This document shows, piece by piece, positions 32,813 to 41,777 of a stretch of 64,000 bases of DNA (its first letter is position 1; each line of letters opens with the position of its first letter). This DNA is from Bacillus sp. EAC (GTDB lineage Bacteria > Bacillota > Bacilli > Bacillales > Bacillaceae_G). The translations under genes and the position numbers were made by a program. The notes beneath the pieces are model-generated. The model was given only the letters and a program-made list of their open reading frames with translations. It was not told the origin of the DNA and searched no databases. Location of the stretch: NCBI RefSeq assembly GCF_002156875.1, contig NZ_NCSY01000002.1, positions 575,251-639,250 of the forward strand. The letters run 5' to 3'.

Positions 32813-33331
32813 ATGGAGAAAAAAGCATTATTAATTATTGATGTACAAGTTGGTATGTTTCCAGAAGATGAACCAGTCTATAATGGCGAGAAACTTTTAC
32901 AAAATATAAATCAATTGCTTGATAAAGCCCGTACTTCAAATACCCCTATTTTTTATATTCAACATAATGAATCAGAAGGACCATTAGTATCCGGCACAAA
33001 AGGTTGGGAAATTCACCCTGATATTGCACCAAGTGAAACTGATCTAATCATACAAAAGCACACACCCGATTCATTTTTAAGAACAAATTTAAATGAAGAA
33101 CTACAAAAACGAGAAATTACTCATTTAATTATGGCAGGCATTCAAACGGAAGCATGTGTGGATACAACAACGAGAATAGCATGCAGCTCTGGTTATGATG
33201 TGACACTTATTACAGATGCTCATAGTACATGGGATTCTCAAGACATGACGGCACAACAAATTATTAACCATCACAACAACGTATTACGTTGGTTTGGAAA
33301 TACAAAGACTACGAGCGAAGTAGAATTTTAA
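32813..33331 (+). CDS. Isochorismatase-family cysteine hydrolase
   Basis: A 172-residue cytosolic hydrolase. The catalytic triad is visible as Asp in 'ALLIIDVQVGMF' (residue ~9), Lys in 'LIIQKHTPDSF' and Cys in 'IMAGIQTEACVDTTTR'. The family includes nicotinamidase and isochorismatase; small members like this one hydrolyse C-N or ether bonds of unidentified substrates. AGGAGG fits ATG 32813; a TTG directly precedes it. Monocistronic. Confidence 0.9.
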   Translation: MEKKALLIIDVQVGMFPEDEPVYNGEKLLQNINQLLDKARTSNTPIFYIQHNESEGPLVSGTKGWEIHPDIAPSETDLIIQKHTPDSFLRTNLNEELQKREITHLIMAGIQTEACVDTTTRIACSSGYDVTLITDAHSTWDSQDMTAQQIINHHNNVLRWFGNTKTTSEVEF

Positions 33332-33501
33332 AAGACATCTATAATGCTAACTGGTTCTGTTTTGAAGTACAAATGTCAAGTGACAAGCTATTTAACAGCA
33401 TAATACCCATCTTAGCTAGCACAATATTTAACAACAAAAAAACAGGGTAATCAGTATAATTCTAAAATGCAGTACTCAGAGTATCTACTATCAATTAACG
33501 C

Positions 33502-33540
33502 AAAAAAAAAAGGGATAGCTTAATGGCTATCCCTTTTTTT
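33502..33540. terminator. Bidirectional terminator
   Basis: AAAAAAAGGGATAGC pairs with GGCTATCCCTTTTTTT around a 5-base loop. It is 170 bases after the hydrolase gene; the 250-base gap holds nothing else that I can see. Confidence 0.85.
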
Positions 33541-33582
33541 GGCTATCGACTCCCGTTAGTTAAATAATTTTGTTGTCTTTTT

Positions 33583-33801
33583 TTAATGAGTATCTTCGTC
33601 GCTTTTGTACTCCAAAATATCACCAGGCTGACAATCCAAAGCCTTACAGATCGCTTCTAATGTTGAAAAACGAACCGCCTTTGCTTTCCCATTTTTCAGA
33701 ATAGAAAGATTCGCCATAGTGATTCCAACGCTCTCCGAAAGCTCTGTTACACTCATTTTTCGTTTTGCTAGCATCACATCAATATTTATAATAATTGTCA
33801 T
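33583..33801 (-). CDS. Cro/C1-type helix-turn-helix regulator (YozG-like)
   Basis: A 72-residue single-domain regulator: 'INIDVMLAKRKMSVTELSESVGITMANLSILKNGKAKAVRFSTLEAICKALDCQPGDILEY' in pieces spans the whole protein. Such YozG-type regulators are encoded with DUF2975 membrane proteins, as here: it follows two DUF2975 genes in the same direction, with ~10 bases between. ATG 33801 has GAGGTGG upstream; GTG 33810 is in frame but inside the binding site. Likely autoregulates the operon (inference). Confidence 0.88.
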   Translation of the reverse strand: MTIIINIDVMLAKRKMSVTELSESVGITMANLSILKNGKAKAVRFSTLEAICKALDCQPGDILEYKSDEDTH

Positions 33802-33811
33802 ATCCTCCACC

Positions 33812-34291
33812 TCAGACCGTCAAATCATTTTCTGATTTTATGTTAATCGCTTCTTGTAGAAGTCGTTCGAGGATCGCAGCAAAAACGGCGATAACCAACG
33901 AAGCAAAAATGATAATGAGACACAAGAATCCAATAGGAGGGTCCATTTTCTTCGCTATAAAATGAAAGAGTGGCAAACCTAATACATACAAACCACTAAT
34001 TGTAATCGCACAGAACTTTATGTTCTTTAACGCCTTTACAGATAATTCCGAGAACGCCGTGTTCTTGTCAATGTACCGTAAAAGATTGAAAGCCTGATAA
34101 AGAGCAAAATAAAATGGCACAGTCGCTCCATACATTAAGATGAAAACGAGATATTTAATTGGGGCAATAGTTGGATACAAATTTGCTGCGAAATTCGCTA
34201 TTTTGGGCACTAAAAATATGCACAAAGCAAGTACTAAGATTCCAATAAAAAAAAGAGCTAACTTTAAAAAAAGGGTCGAAACTTGTTTCAA
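33812..34291 (-). CDS. DUF2975 membrane protein, copy 2
   Basis: A ~159-residue protein with four membrane segments (about 7-28, 42-63, 92-113, 121-147 of the product) and the DUF2975 centre 'ALYQAFNLLRYIDKNTAFSELSVKALKNIKFCA'. GAGGTG six bases before TTG 34291 sets the start; GTG 34300 belongs to the binding site. Paralogue of the adjacent gene at 34331, evidently by tandem duplication. Function of DUF2975 is unknown. Confidence 0.87.
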   Translation of the reverse strand: MKQVSTLFLKLALFFIGILVLALCIFLVPKIANFAANLYPTIAPIKYLVFILMYGATVPFYFALYQAFNLLRYIDKNTAFSELSVKALKNIKFCAITISGLYVLGLPLFHFIAKKMDPPIGFLCLIIIFASLVIAVFAAILERLLQEAINIKSENDLTV

Positions 34292-34330
34292 AAAAAACAC
34301 CTCACTAATAAAATTTTATCAAATTGTTAA

Positions 34331-34813
34331 TCACTTTTTTGGTTTTAATTCTAGGGAGTTTTTTAATGGCTTTTGAAGCACGTCCACAATGGCTGTGATG
34401 ATACTTGTTGCCAAAATTCCCATTAGACTTAGTGATGTTGGACCTGCTGCATCATCTCCTGTAGTTTTAGCGAGCACTATTAAGCTTACTATTCCTATCA
34501 TAATGATGAAAATGGTTGTAAACGCACATTTCTTTATAACCTGCAAAGATTTAAGTGATAACTCGGAGAAAGCATTGTTCCTTTCAATATAGGTTAATAG
34601 TTTAAATACTTGAAACAACGCAACGGAAAGCGTAATACAAAATCCATATGAACATATTAAAAAGGGAATTAGGAAATAAGCCGTATCTGGATGTACCTTC
34701 GCATCTTTAATGGCTATCTCAGGTAACCAATAGATACACAAGGCAAATACCCCAATTTCAATCAGAAAAATAATCACCTTTAAGAAAGTGGTTGAACCTC
34801 GTCTAACATTCAT
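34331..34813 (-). CDS. DUF2975 membrane protein, copy 1
   Basis: A 160-residue four-segment membrane protein with 'ALFQVFKLLTYIERNNAFSELSLKSLQVIKKCAF', the DUF2975 core, closely similar to the next gene. The duplication also covers the translation start: both genes have GAGGTGTTTTT followed by the start codon (ATG 34813 here). First gene of the operon DUF2975-DUF2975-YozG-like regulator. Confidence 0.87.
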   Translation of the reverse strand: MNVRRGSTTFLKVIIFLIEIGVFALCIYWLPEIAIKDAKVHPDTAYFLIPFLICSYGFCITLSVALFQVFKLLTYIERNNAFSELSLKSLQVIKKCAFTTIFIIMIGIVSLIVLAKTTGDDAAGPTSLSLMGILATSIITAIVDVLQKPLKNSLELKPKK

Positions 34814-35162
34814 TAAAAACACCTCACTGATTTAATTATAAAATCATTTTACCAAACAATTTATCGTCTTACAATAAATTAACATCGTTTTTAATTATAT
34901 TATTATTGTTATTAGTATATCCTATTAATTTTAAAAATAATAAAATGCATTTCTCATTACTAAGAAATACCCTTACTTTAAGTTGTTAAATTTACAATTT
35001 GTTCAACAAAAAGTCTTAATCTTTTAGCACACCTTTTAGAGTCTGTCTGCTGTCCGGCAGATACTTGGTAATTGGTATGTTAATTTGATTATAAAGCTAC
35101 AATAACCCTTTTATATCAATAAAAAAGCAGATAATATGGTCTATTATCTGCTACACTTACCT
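34814..35162. other. Gap with terminator, otherwise AT-rich
   Basis: About 350 bases without a gene. The right end holds the kinase terminator (35120-35152). A GC-rich spot at 35046-35068 (TCTGC TGTCCG GCAGA hairpin) is unexplained. The promoter of the DUF2975 operon should lie at the left end. Confidence 0.4.
35120..35152 (-). terminator. Terminator of the second two-component operon
   Basis: AGCAGATAAT (35126-35135) pairs with ATTATCTGCT (35143-35152); TTTTTT follows on the minus strand. Confidence 0.85.
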
Positions 35163-36551
35163 TTATCTTAATCCATTTTTAGCAAAGTGAATTGTAAATT
35201 GAATGGAACCTTCTATTAGAGTTACCCCATGTTTAAATTTATGTCGAGTTAAAATTGATTTGACGATTGCCAGTCCTAAACCAGTTCCAGTTAGATTTTT
35301 ATTACGTGATGGTTCCATAACATAAAATGGTTCCCAAATTTTTTCAACTTGATCAACTCCTTTTAGATTCGTCGCGTTTTCGATACAAAATATGAATTCA
35401 TCCAGTCGGTCTTCAAATCGTATGATAATCTCTTGATTTTGAGTATATTTAATCGCATTACTAATTAAATTATTGAATACTTTTTCCATTTGATCTCGAT
35501 CTGCTTCTAAGAAAAATTGATTGATGCCACTGTCTTCTCTTTTAATCGCAATGTCATTTCGATGGATTTCGATCGCGTAATTTTCCAGGCTTTGATTAAC
35601 TAATTTTACTAAATCAACTTTTTCTAAATGAATAACTTCTCTCTCAATTCGTGATAACTCCAATAGTTCATCAATTAAAAGATTGATATGATCGGTTTGT
35701 CTTAAAATTGTATCTACATACGTCCCATCGTCAATTCCATCTTTAATGCCCACAGAATAGGCCTTTATTAAGGCTAATGGTGTTTTTAATTCATGGGTAA
35801 TATCAGAAATAAATCGTTTTAGATTTGTATTTCGTTCATTTAAATCTTCATGAGCAATTCGTAATTTATCACTCATTTCATTAATACTTTCAGCCAGTTC
35901 TTCAATTTCATCATTCGTTGAAATCGAAACTTTTTTGAAATCTAGAAGAGCAATTTCTTTGGATATATCTTTTAACTCTTTTAATGGATCAGTTATTTTT
36001 TTCGACCAAATCCAAACCATTAAAATCAAAAGTAAGATAAGCGTAATCATGATATAGATTGTAAATTTATTAACGATATCGACTGCATCATTTAGAGAAA
36101 CAATTGAAACTCCCACAACAATAAACACATTATCTTTTTGAATAAAATCGACTAAAAAACTTGATTTCAATTTACCTTGATCATAAATTTTACTAATCTT
36201 TTTACCTCTTTCAGTTAGTTGGAAAGTGTCTTCGGTTACCCAAAACTTATTTAATGTAACTTTTTTTTGATTTAACCTTTCACGCAAAGTCCAGTTAAAC
36301 TTATCGATATTTGAACTAATTGGCTCAGAGACGATGGTCACATTATTGTTATTTTCAATTCGCTCAATTGATTTCTGAAATTCGTTCATCGGCATTTTAT
36401 TTACCTCATCAGAAATGTCATGTAAACGATTCTTCATTTGATAAAGATAATACTTAGGTAAAAAATAAGAATTGATAATTAAATAACTTATAAAAACGAA
36501 TAGAATACTTGCTGTGATAATGATTGAAATTTTTCTTCCTAAACGATTCAT
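35163..36551 (-). CDS. Sensor histidine kinase with external domain and HAMP
   Basis: A 462-residue kinase: membrane segments at ~8-30 and ~163-183 enclose a ~130-residue extracytoplasmic sensor; HAMP at ~184-236; HisKA with 'FISDITHELKTPLALIKAYSVG' (His253, given in part); HATPase with 'NLISNAIKYT' and 'GTGLGLAIVKSIL'. The pattern is of the VanS/ResE-like OmpR-partner group. The signal is unknown. It follows its response regulator with a 1-base gap and ends at a strong terminator. Confidence 0.92.
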   Translation of the reverse strand: MNRLGRKISIIITASILFVFISYLIINSYFLPKYYLYQMKNRLHDISDEVNKMPMNEFQKSIERIENNNNVTIVSEPISSNIDKFNWTLRERLNQKKVTLNKFWVTEDTFQLTERGKKISKIYDQGKLKSSFLVDFIQKDNVFIVVGVSIVSLNDAVDIVNKFTIYIMITLILLLILMVWIWSKKITDPLKELKDISKEIALLDFKKVSISTNDEIEELAESINEMSDKLRIAHEDLNERNTNLKRFISDITHELKTPLALIKAYSVGIKDGIDDGTYVDTILRQTDHINLLIDELLELSRIEREVIHLEKVDLVKLVNQSLENYAIEIHRNDIAIKREDSGINQFFLEADRDQMEKVFNNLISNAIKYTQNQEIIIRFEDRLDEFIFCIENATNLKGVDQVEKIWEPFYVMEPSRNKNLTGTGLGLAIVKSILTRHKFKHGVTLIEGSIQFTIHFAKNGLR

Positions 36552-36552
36552 T

Positions 36553-37209
36553 TTAATTTTTTATAAAACTATACCCTAACCCTCGATGAGTTTGAATTAG
36601 TTCTTCTCCTATTTTTTCTCTAAGTCTTCTTATATGTGTATCGACCGTCCGATCATCCCCATCATAATCGATGCCCCATACGCTACTTAATAAATCTTCT
36701 CGTGACAAAACCTTGCCTTGGTTTCGAATGAAACAACTTAATAATTCGATTTCCTTTTTCGTTAAACTTAGAATTTCTTCATTTTTTGTTACGACCTTTG
36801 CTTGTAAATCAATTTTCAAATCCGATACTGTGATTTGCTTATCCTCTTTAAGCAGCTTCTTAGCCCTTGTTAAAAGAATGCCGGGATGAAATGGTTTTTT
36901 GACATAATCATCTGCACCAATAGTTAATGCATGAAGCTCGTCCTCATCTTCACTTTTCGCCGTTAGCATTAACACCTTTGTATTGCCTTTTCTCTTTATC
37001 TCTTTACAAACATTCATTCCACTACAATACGGCATCATCCAGTCTAGTATCGCTAAATCAATTTTCTCGCGATAAAAAACTTCAAGTGCTTTTTCACCAT
37101 CTTCAGCAAGAAAAACTTGATAGCCTTCTTTCACAAAATAAGCATTTAAAATTTTTAACATATCCAATTCATCATCAGCAATTAAAATATTTATATTTGT
37201 TTCCCCCAT
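36553..37209 (-). CDS. OmpR-family response regulator
   Basis: A 218-residue regulator: receiver with Asp12/Asp13 ('IADDELD'), phospho-acceptor Asp56 ('LAILDWMMP') and Lys in 'DDYVKKPFHPG'; winged helix with 'LTKKEIELLSCFIRNQGKVLSRE' (in part) and 'DDRTVDTHIRRLREKIG'. Partner of the kinase directly downstream. It is divergent from a membrane micropeptide and phosphoesterase operon, which may be a target (inference from position). The ATG used has no clear ribosome binding site, so the start is less certain. Confidence 0.9.
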   Translation of the reverse strand: MGETNINILIADDELDMLKILNAYFVKEGYQVFLAEDGEKALEVFYREKIDLAILDWMMPYCSGMNVCKEIKRKGNTKVLMLTAKSEDEDELHALTIGADDYVKKPFHPGILLTRAKKLLKEDKQITVSDLKIDLQAKVVTKNEEILSLTKKEIELLSCFIRNQGKVLSREDLLSSVWGIDYDGDDRTVDTHIRRLREKIGEELIQTHRGLGYSFIKN

Positions 37210-37288
37210 TCAAGTTTCATTTATTTCTTTGGAAATTGTCACTTTGATGTAACATTACCGTTTTATACTTCATTCGAGGAGTGAAGTT

Positions 37289-37360
37289 ATGAAATTTATT
37301 GAAATTTTAATCTGTGCGATATTTATATTTTTAGCATTATTTTTTGTTTCTGCAAACTAA
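37289..37360 (+). CDS. 23-residue single-pass membrane peptide
   Basis: ATG 37289 is preceded by GAGGAG at eight bases, as strong as any site in the window, and the product MKFIEILICAIFIFLALFFV(SAN) is one hydrophobic segment. The stop at 37360 lies 23 bases before the phosphoesterase start, so both are probably on one mRNA. Candidate membrane micropeptide; could also be a translated leader that influences the downstream gene. Confidence 0.6.
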   Translation: MKFIEILICAIFIFLALFFVSAN

Positions 37361-37383
37361 TTAAGTAAGGAAGGGACTACCCC

Positions 37384-38250
37384 ATGAAATATAACATACT
37401 ACGTAAGCTAATTAGAAGATTAATAGTTTTTATGTTCTTACTAATAATTTGTCCAATCTCAGTATTTTCTTATTCAAGAAGTATTGAACCGAAATTATTA
37501 GATATGAATCAAATAGAGATTAAATCAAAGTCAGTTTCTAAAAGTATAGCAGGGTTTAAAATTGTTCAATTCAGCGATACTCACTTAGGAGATAATTTTT
37601 CATTAGACCAGCTACAGCATTTAGTCGATAAAATAAATGATCAAAAACCTGATTTAATTGTATTTACTGGTGATTTAATTGATAATAGCAATCGATATGA
37701 TGAAACAAATCAAATTCATCCAATTTTAAAACAATTACATGCGAAGTACGGCAAATATGCTATTTATGGAAATCATGATGTAGGTGGCGCGGGGAAAAGA
37801 GTTTATTCGAATGTATTAGCAAGTTCAGGCTTCAAAGTTTTAGAAAACTCGAATGTGACGATTCCATTTAAAGATCATCATACACTTTCGATCGTTGGTT
37901 TGGATGATTATTTATTAGGAAGACCAGATCCTCAAAAAGCATTCGCAAATGTGCAAAAGAATTCATTTACATTATTACTTGCTCATGAACCAGATATTGC
38001 TAAGAGATTAAATGACTTTCCAATTGATTTGCAGCTTTCTGGTCATAGTCATGGTGGACAAGTTAAATTACCATTTCATAAAGCGATTTATACACCACCG
38101 CTTGCGATTGACTATACAGAAGGTCTGTATGAAATTCATAACAGCTTAAAACCAATGTCACTGTATGTGAATCGTGGAATTGGTACGACAAGACTACCAA
38201 TTCGATTTTTTAGTCTTCCTGAAATCTCAGTGTTTACACTAAAAAGTTAA
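37384..38250 (+). CDS. Metallophosphoesterase (YkuE-like)
   Basis: A 288-residue calcineurin-like phosphoesterase with one N-terminal membrane segment (about 12-30). The dinuclear metal site is complete: 'QFSDTHLGD', 'VFTGDLIDN', 'AIYGNHDVGG', 'LLAHEPD' and 'LQLSGHSHGGQ'. YkuE-type enzymes are exported and act on phosphate esters in the envelope; the substrate here is unknown. TAAGGAAGGGA precedes the ATG. Second gene after the 23-residue membrane peptide. Confidence 0.92.
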   Translation: MKYNILRKLIRRLIVFMFLLIICPISVFSYSRSIEPKLLDMNQIEIKSKSVSKSIAGFKIVQFSDTHLGDNFSLDQLQHLVDKINDQKPDLIVFTGDLIDNSNRYDETNQIHPILKQLHAKYGKYAIYGNHDVGGAGKRVYSNVLASSGFKVLENSNVTIPFKDHHTLSIVGLDDYLLGRPDPQKAFANVQKNSFTLLLAHEPDIAKRLNDFPIDLQLSGHSHGGQVKLPFHKAIYTPPLAIDYTEGLYEIHNSLKPMSLYVNRGIGTTRLPIRFFSLPEISVFTLKS

Positions 38251-38277
38251 ACCTAACAGTTTAAATATGATCAATCT

Positions 38278-38309
38278 AAAAAATGAACTTCGATCGAAGT
38301 TCATTTTAC
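38278..38309. terminator. Palindromic terminator
   Basis: A 26-bp perfect palindrome (AAATGAACTTCGA/TCGAAGTTCATTT, 38281-38306) after the phosphoesterase gene. Confidence 0.8.
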
Positions 38310-38493
38310 TATTTACTGAAATATTTTATCGCCTTACTAATTAGTAACGCTTCGGTAAGCCTAAATAAATAGCTGCCTTTTTAATTCCTACGCTACTGAA
38401 TTAAAAATGACTTACCCTTTGATAATTATGGATGAAATTTCTTTATCCATAGATAATAAGCTTATATGTTTTTTAAAGTAGGTGAACAGTTTT

Positions 38494-40203
38494 ATGGAAC
38501 TATTTAAAAGGTATGAGATCAAACAGTCAAATGGTGAAACGACAATCATCATTCACGTTTCTAATTTCTTAGAAGAATTTGCAAATGAATTCGGAACGGA
38601 TCAACATAATAAGATTGTTAGTTTAAAAAATTCAGCTTTAGAATATATTCAAAAAAATGTCCCTCAAGTTAAAAACGCGACAATTTGTATTATGGCTGGG
38701 TCATTTATATTGGCTTCTTTTCCGATGAAAAGCTCAGCACATTCTTCCAATTTTAATATGAGTTATTTATATTTTGGTAATACTAAAACCTATTTATCTC
38801 AAATTGATAAAACAAAAGGAAATTTAAATCTTGTTTCGCCAAGTTTTTTTGACCTTCATAGTGATGGATCACTTAAAATTACGAATCAGTTTAATTCAAA
38901 ACTAGTAAGTGAAGTTCACAGGCGGAAAATGAAAGTAGTTCCTTTTCTAAGTAATCATTGGGATCGTGAACTTGGTCGGTCAGCCTTAGCTAATCGCGAG
39001 AAGCTATCTAGTGAAATTGCCAATTTCATTTTAAAAAATCATCTAGATGGAGTAAATATTGATATTGAAAATGTTACCGATGAGGATCGAGACGCTTACA
39101 CTGATTTAGTTCGTTTAACTCGAAATAAACTCCCTAAAAATAAAGAAGTGTCTGTTGCAGTCGCAGCTAATCCATATGGTTGGACAGAAGGCTGGCATGG
39201 TTCATACGATTACAAAGAACTTGCAAAATATGCAGATTATCTCTTTATCATGGCATATGATGAGCATTATCAGGGTGGTCCTGCGGGTCCGGTTGCAAGT
39301 AGAGATTGGGTAGAACAATCAATTCAATACGCTTTAAATCAAGGTGTTTCAGAAAACGAAATTGTCCTTGGCCTTCCCTTTTTTGGTCGGTATTGGAAAG
39401 AAGGCGCATCGGTAGGTGGAGCCGGTGTACCTGTCAAACAAGTTGAAGCGCTAATCTCAAAATATAGAGGGACAGTATCATTTGATAGTGTAAGTAAATC
39501 TCCTAAAGCAGTGATTACGATCAAAAAAGGTGATCCACTTCCAGTTATACATGGAATCACTCTTCAACCCGGCAAATATGTTTTTTGGTATGAAAATCTT
39601 ACTTCATTAAAAGCTAAAGTTGATCTTGTTCATAAGTATGACTTAAAAGGAACAGGTAGCTGGTCACTTGGAGATGAAAATATTGCAATTTGGAACAATT
39701 ATAAGAATTGGTTAACAACACACGATGGGAAACCCACTATCATCCCACCTAAAAAGAAAGTATCGGTTAACTATCCAACACTTAAAATTGGTTCGAAGGG
39801 TGATCAAGTCAAAAAGTTGCAAACCGCTCTAAAAGTTCAACATTTTTATAACGGATCAATCACTGGTACATACGATACAAAAACAAAAAATGCAGTTATG
39901 GCCTTTCAGAAGAAATATCATCTTAAAGTTGACGGCATTGCTGGAATAGAAGTTCAGTCAAAACTCTACAGCTTACCACTAACGAAAACATACGCTATTT
40001 TGAAACAAGGCTCAAAAGGTAGTAATGTTACTGCACTTCAAAACGCATTAAAGAAATTAGGATTTTATACTGGCTCAACACACGGTATTTATGACTCAAA
40101 GACAAGAGATGCGGTGATTAATTTTCAAAAGAAGTATCATTTAAGTGTTGATGGGATCGCTGGGGTTGAAACTCAGACGAAATTGTTTCAGTTAGTGAAG
40201 TGA
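38494..40203 (+). CDS. GH18 hydrolase with two peptidoglycan-binding domains
   Basis: A 569-residue protein. Residues 1-60 are a soluble extension, ~62-80 a hydrophobic segment ('ATICIMAGSFILASF') that anchors or exports it, ~88-410 a family 18 glycoside hydrolase with the DGVNIDIEN motif (185-193, catalytic Glu192) and 'YADYLFIMAYDEHY', and two C-terminal PG_binding_1 domains (~425-490, ~500-566, each 'GxxGxxVxxLQxAL...FQKKYHLxVDGIAG'). Similar proteins hydrolyse cortex or wall glycan in spore-formers. The 60-residue segment in front of the export signal is unusual. AGGTG before ATG 38494 selects this start over GTG 38482. Confidence 0.9.
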   Translation: MELFKRYEIKQSNGETTIIIHVSNFLEEFANEFGTDQHNKIVSLKNSALEYIQKNVPQVKNATICIMAGSFILASFPMKSSAHSSNFNMSYLYFGNTKTYLSQIDKTKGNLNLVSPSFFDLHSDGSLKITNQFNSKLVSEVHRRKMKVVPFLSNHWDRELGRSALANREKLSSEIANFILKNHLDGVNIDIENVTDEDRDAYTDLVRLTRNKLPKNKEVSVAVAANPYGWTEGWHGSYDYKELAKYADYLFIMAYDEHYQGGPAGPVASRDWVEQSIQYALNQGVSENEIVLGLPFFGRYWKEGASVGGAGVPVKQVEALISKYRGTVSFDSVSKSPKAVITIKKGDPLPVIHGITLQPGKYVFWYENLTSLKAKVDLVHKYDLKGTGSWSLGDENIAIWNNYKNWLTTHDGKPTIIPPKKKVSVNYPTLKIGSKGDQVKKLQTALKVQHFYNGSITGTYDTKTKNAVMAFQKKYHLKVDGIAGIEVQSKLYSLPLTKTYAILKQGSKGSNVTALQNALKKLGFYTGSTHGIYDSKTRDAVINFQKKYHLSVDGIAGVETQTKLFQLVK

Positions 40204-40261
40204 AAAATTGTACTTTATATAGTAAAAATATCCACGTAAATTCATGCTTTATTATTCAATC

Positions 40262-40298
40262 AAAAAACACTTCAGAATAATCTTCCGAAGTGTTTTTA
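40262..40298. terminator. Bidirectional terminator
   Basis: AAAAACACTTC pairs with GAAGTGTTTTT, between convergent GH18 and nitronate monooxygenase genes. Confidence 0.85.
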
Positions 40299-40324
40299 TG
40301 ATTAAAACGTTTACAATTTTAACA

Positions 40325-41323
40325 TTATTTTACGACTCTTGACCTTAATTTTTCATTCTGTGCATTAAGTTTGTCTACGGCCTCAATATATTCTTCCTCA
40401 AGCTCATTAATAATATCTGCAGCTGAGTTAATTTTTGTTATAGCACCAACACCATGGCCTGCAGACCAAATTTCTTTCCAAGCTTTTGCGTTTGTTTCAT
40501 TTTTCATACCATCAAAATCTACTTTTTCTTTCTTCTTCAGCTGCTCAGGGTCTAGACCAGCTTTTACAATACTTGGAATAAGCATATTCGCTTTCACACC
40601 GGAGAAAGCATCAGTTAGAATGATGTCATCATGAGTAGAATCTACTAACATTTGCTTATATTCATCATCCGCCAAACTTTCCTTTGCAACGATGAAACGA
40701 GTTCCCATATAAGCTAGATCAGCACCAGCAGCTTGTGCAGCTAGTATGCTTTTTCCTGTAGAGATACCACCCGCAAGTATAATGATACCATCCCACCAAG
40801 TACGAACACTATCAACAAAGGCAAATCCGTTCAGATTCCCTGCATGACCGCCAGCTCCAGATGTTACAAGGATTAGTCCATCAACCCCAGCTTCTGCAGC
40901 TTTTTTAGCGAACTTCATATCACTTACGTCAGAGAATACTAGTCCACCATAGCTATGTACAATATCAACGACAACCTTAGGACTTCCCAATGAGGTAATA
41001 ACAAGCTCTGGTTTATGTTTTTGTAAAAGTTCTAATTCTTCTTGTAATCTGCTGTATGAGCTATGAACAACCATATTCATTGCCCAAGGCGCAATTTTAC
41101 GCTCTGGCTCATTTGTACGTGCCAAAGCAAGATTATCATTTAATTGTCCCATCCATTGATCAAGCACCTCGATTGGACGTGCATTCGGTGCTGGGAATGA
41201 ACCAATTACACCATTTAAACAGACCGATTCTACTAATTCAGGGCCAGACACTAAAAACATCGGAGCAGAAATGGCTGGTAGCTTTAGTTGACTCCACCAT
41301 TGTTCAGGAATTTGTTTACTCAT
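40325..41323 (-). CDS. Nitronate monooxygenase-like flavoprotein
   Basis: A 332-residue TIM-barrel FMN enzyme of the nitronate monooxygenase (2-nitropropane dioxygenase) family: 'LPAISAPMFLVSGPELV' at the start, 'LVTSGAGGHAG' (the GxGGH substrate/FMN loop), 'IILAGGISTGKSILAAQAAGADLAYMGTRFI' in pieces (phosphate-binding GGI and MGTRF). It oxidises nitronates such as propionate-3-nitronate or acts on related compounds. AGAGAGGC precedes the ATG. Monocistronic. Confidence 0.92.
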   Translation of the reverse strand: MSKQIPEQWWSQLKLPAISAPMFLVSGPELVESVCLNGVIGSFPAPNARPIEVLDQWMGQLNDNLALARTNEPERKIAPWAMNMVVHSSYSRLQEELELLQKHKPELVITSLGSPKVVVDIVHSYGGLVFSDVSDMKFAKKAAEAGVDGLILVTSGAGGHAGNLNGFAFVDSVRTWWDGIIILAGGISTGKSILAAQAAGADLAYMGTRFIVAKESLADDEYKQMLVDSTHDDIILTDAFSGVKANMLIPSIVKAGLDPEQLKKKEKVDFDGMKNETNAKAWKEIWSAGHGVGAITKINSAADIINELEEEYIEAVDKLNAQNEKLRSRVVK

Positions 41324-41777
41324 GAAATATGCCTCTCTTTCATATCGGAATTTTCTGACTTATTAATTAATCTTACATTAGTAAACTATTATTTTCAATA
41401 TACTTTAAGTAATAAACCATAGCATAAGGCAAACCGAATCTTCATCCACGCCCTTTTAATATGCTAGAAAAACAAATCCCAACAAAAAAAAGAATCTCCT
41501 CGGGTCCTCTTAATTTAAAATAATCAAGTTTAATAATGGATTTTAAGGTTTTGCTTCTTCTATATTTTTTATAGGTAGTAAAAAAATATTATTCGAATGA
41601 TTGTAGGCTCACTATAAAAAGTATAAAGAATTTTCATTCAGAAAAAGTGTTTAGGTTCCCCCCTCTATCCTCATCACTTTTGGTCTTGGCCATATTATGC
41701 AGCATTTTTTATTAGTGATAAACTTTACAACCGTCCAATACAATAGATTCATATCCATTATTTTCGGGGGTGTCCTT
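41324..41777. other. Gene-free gap
   Basis: About 450 AT-rich bases. No gene with a ribosome binding site was seen. A run of six C at 41657-41662 (GTTCCCCCCTCTATCC) stands out but is unexplained. The downstream lipoprotein promoter must lie in the right part. Confidence 0.4.

Noticed and set aside
38340..38400. A short minus-strand stretch reading 'SVGIKKAAIYLGLPKRY' that resembles a protein C-terminus.
   Set aside because: Only ~20 codons, closed by a stop in front and without start.
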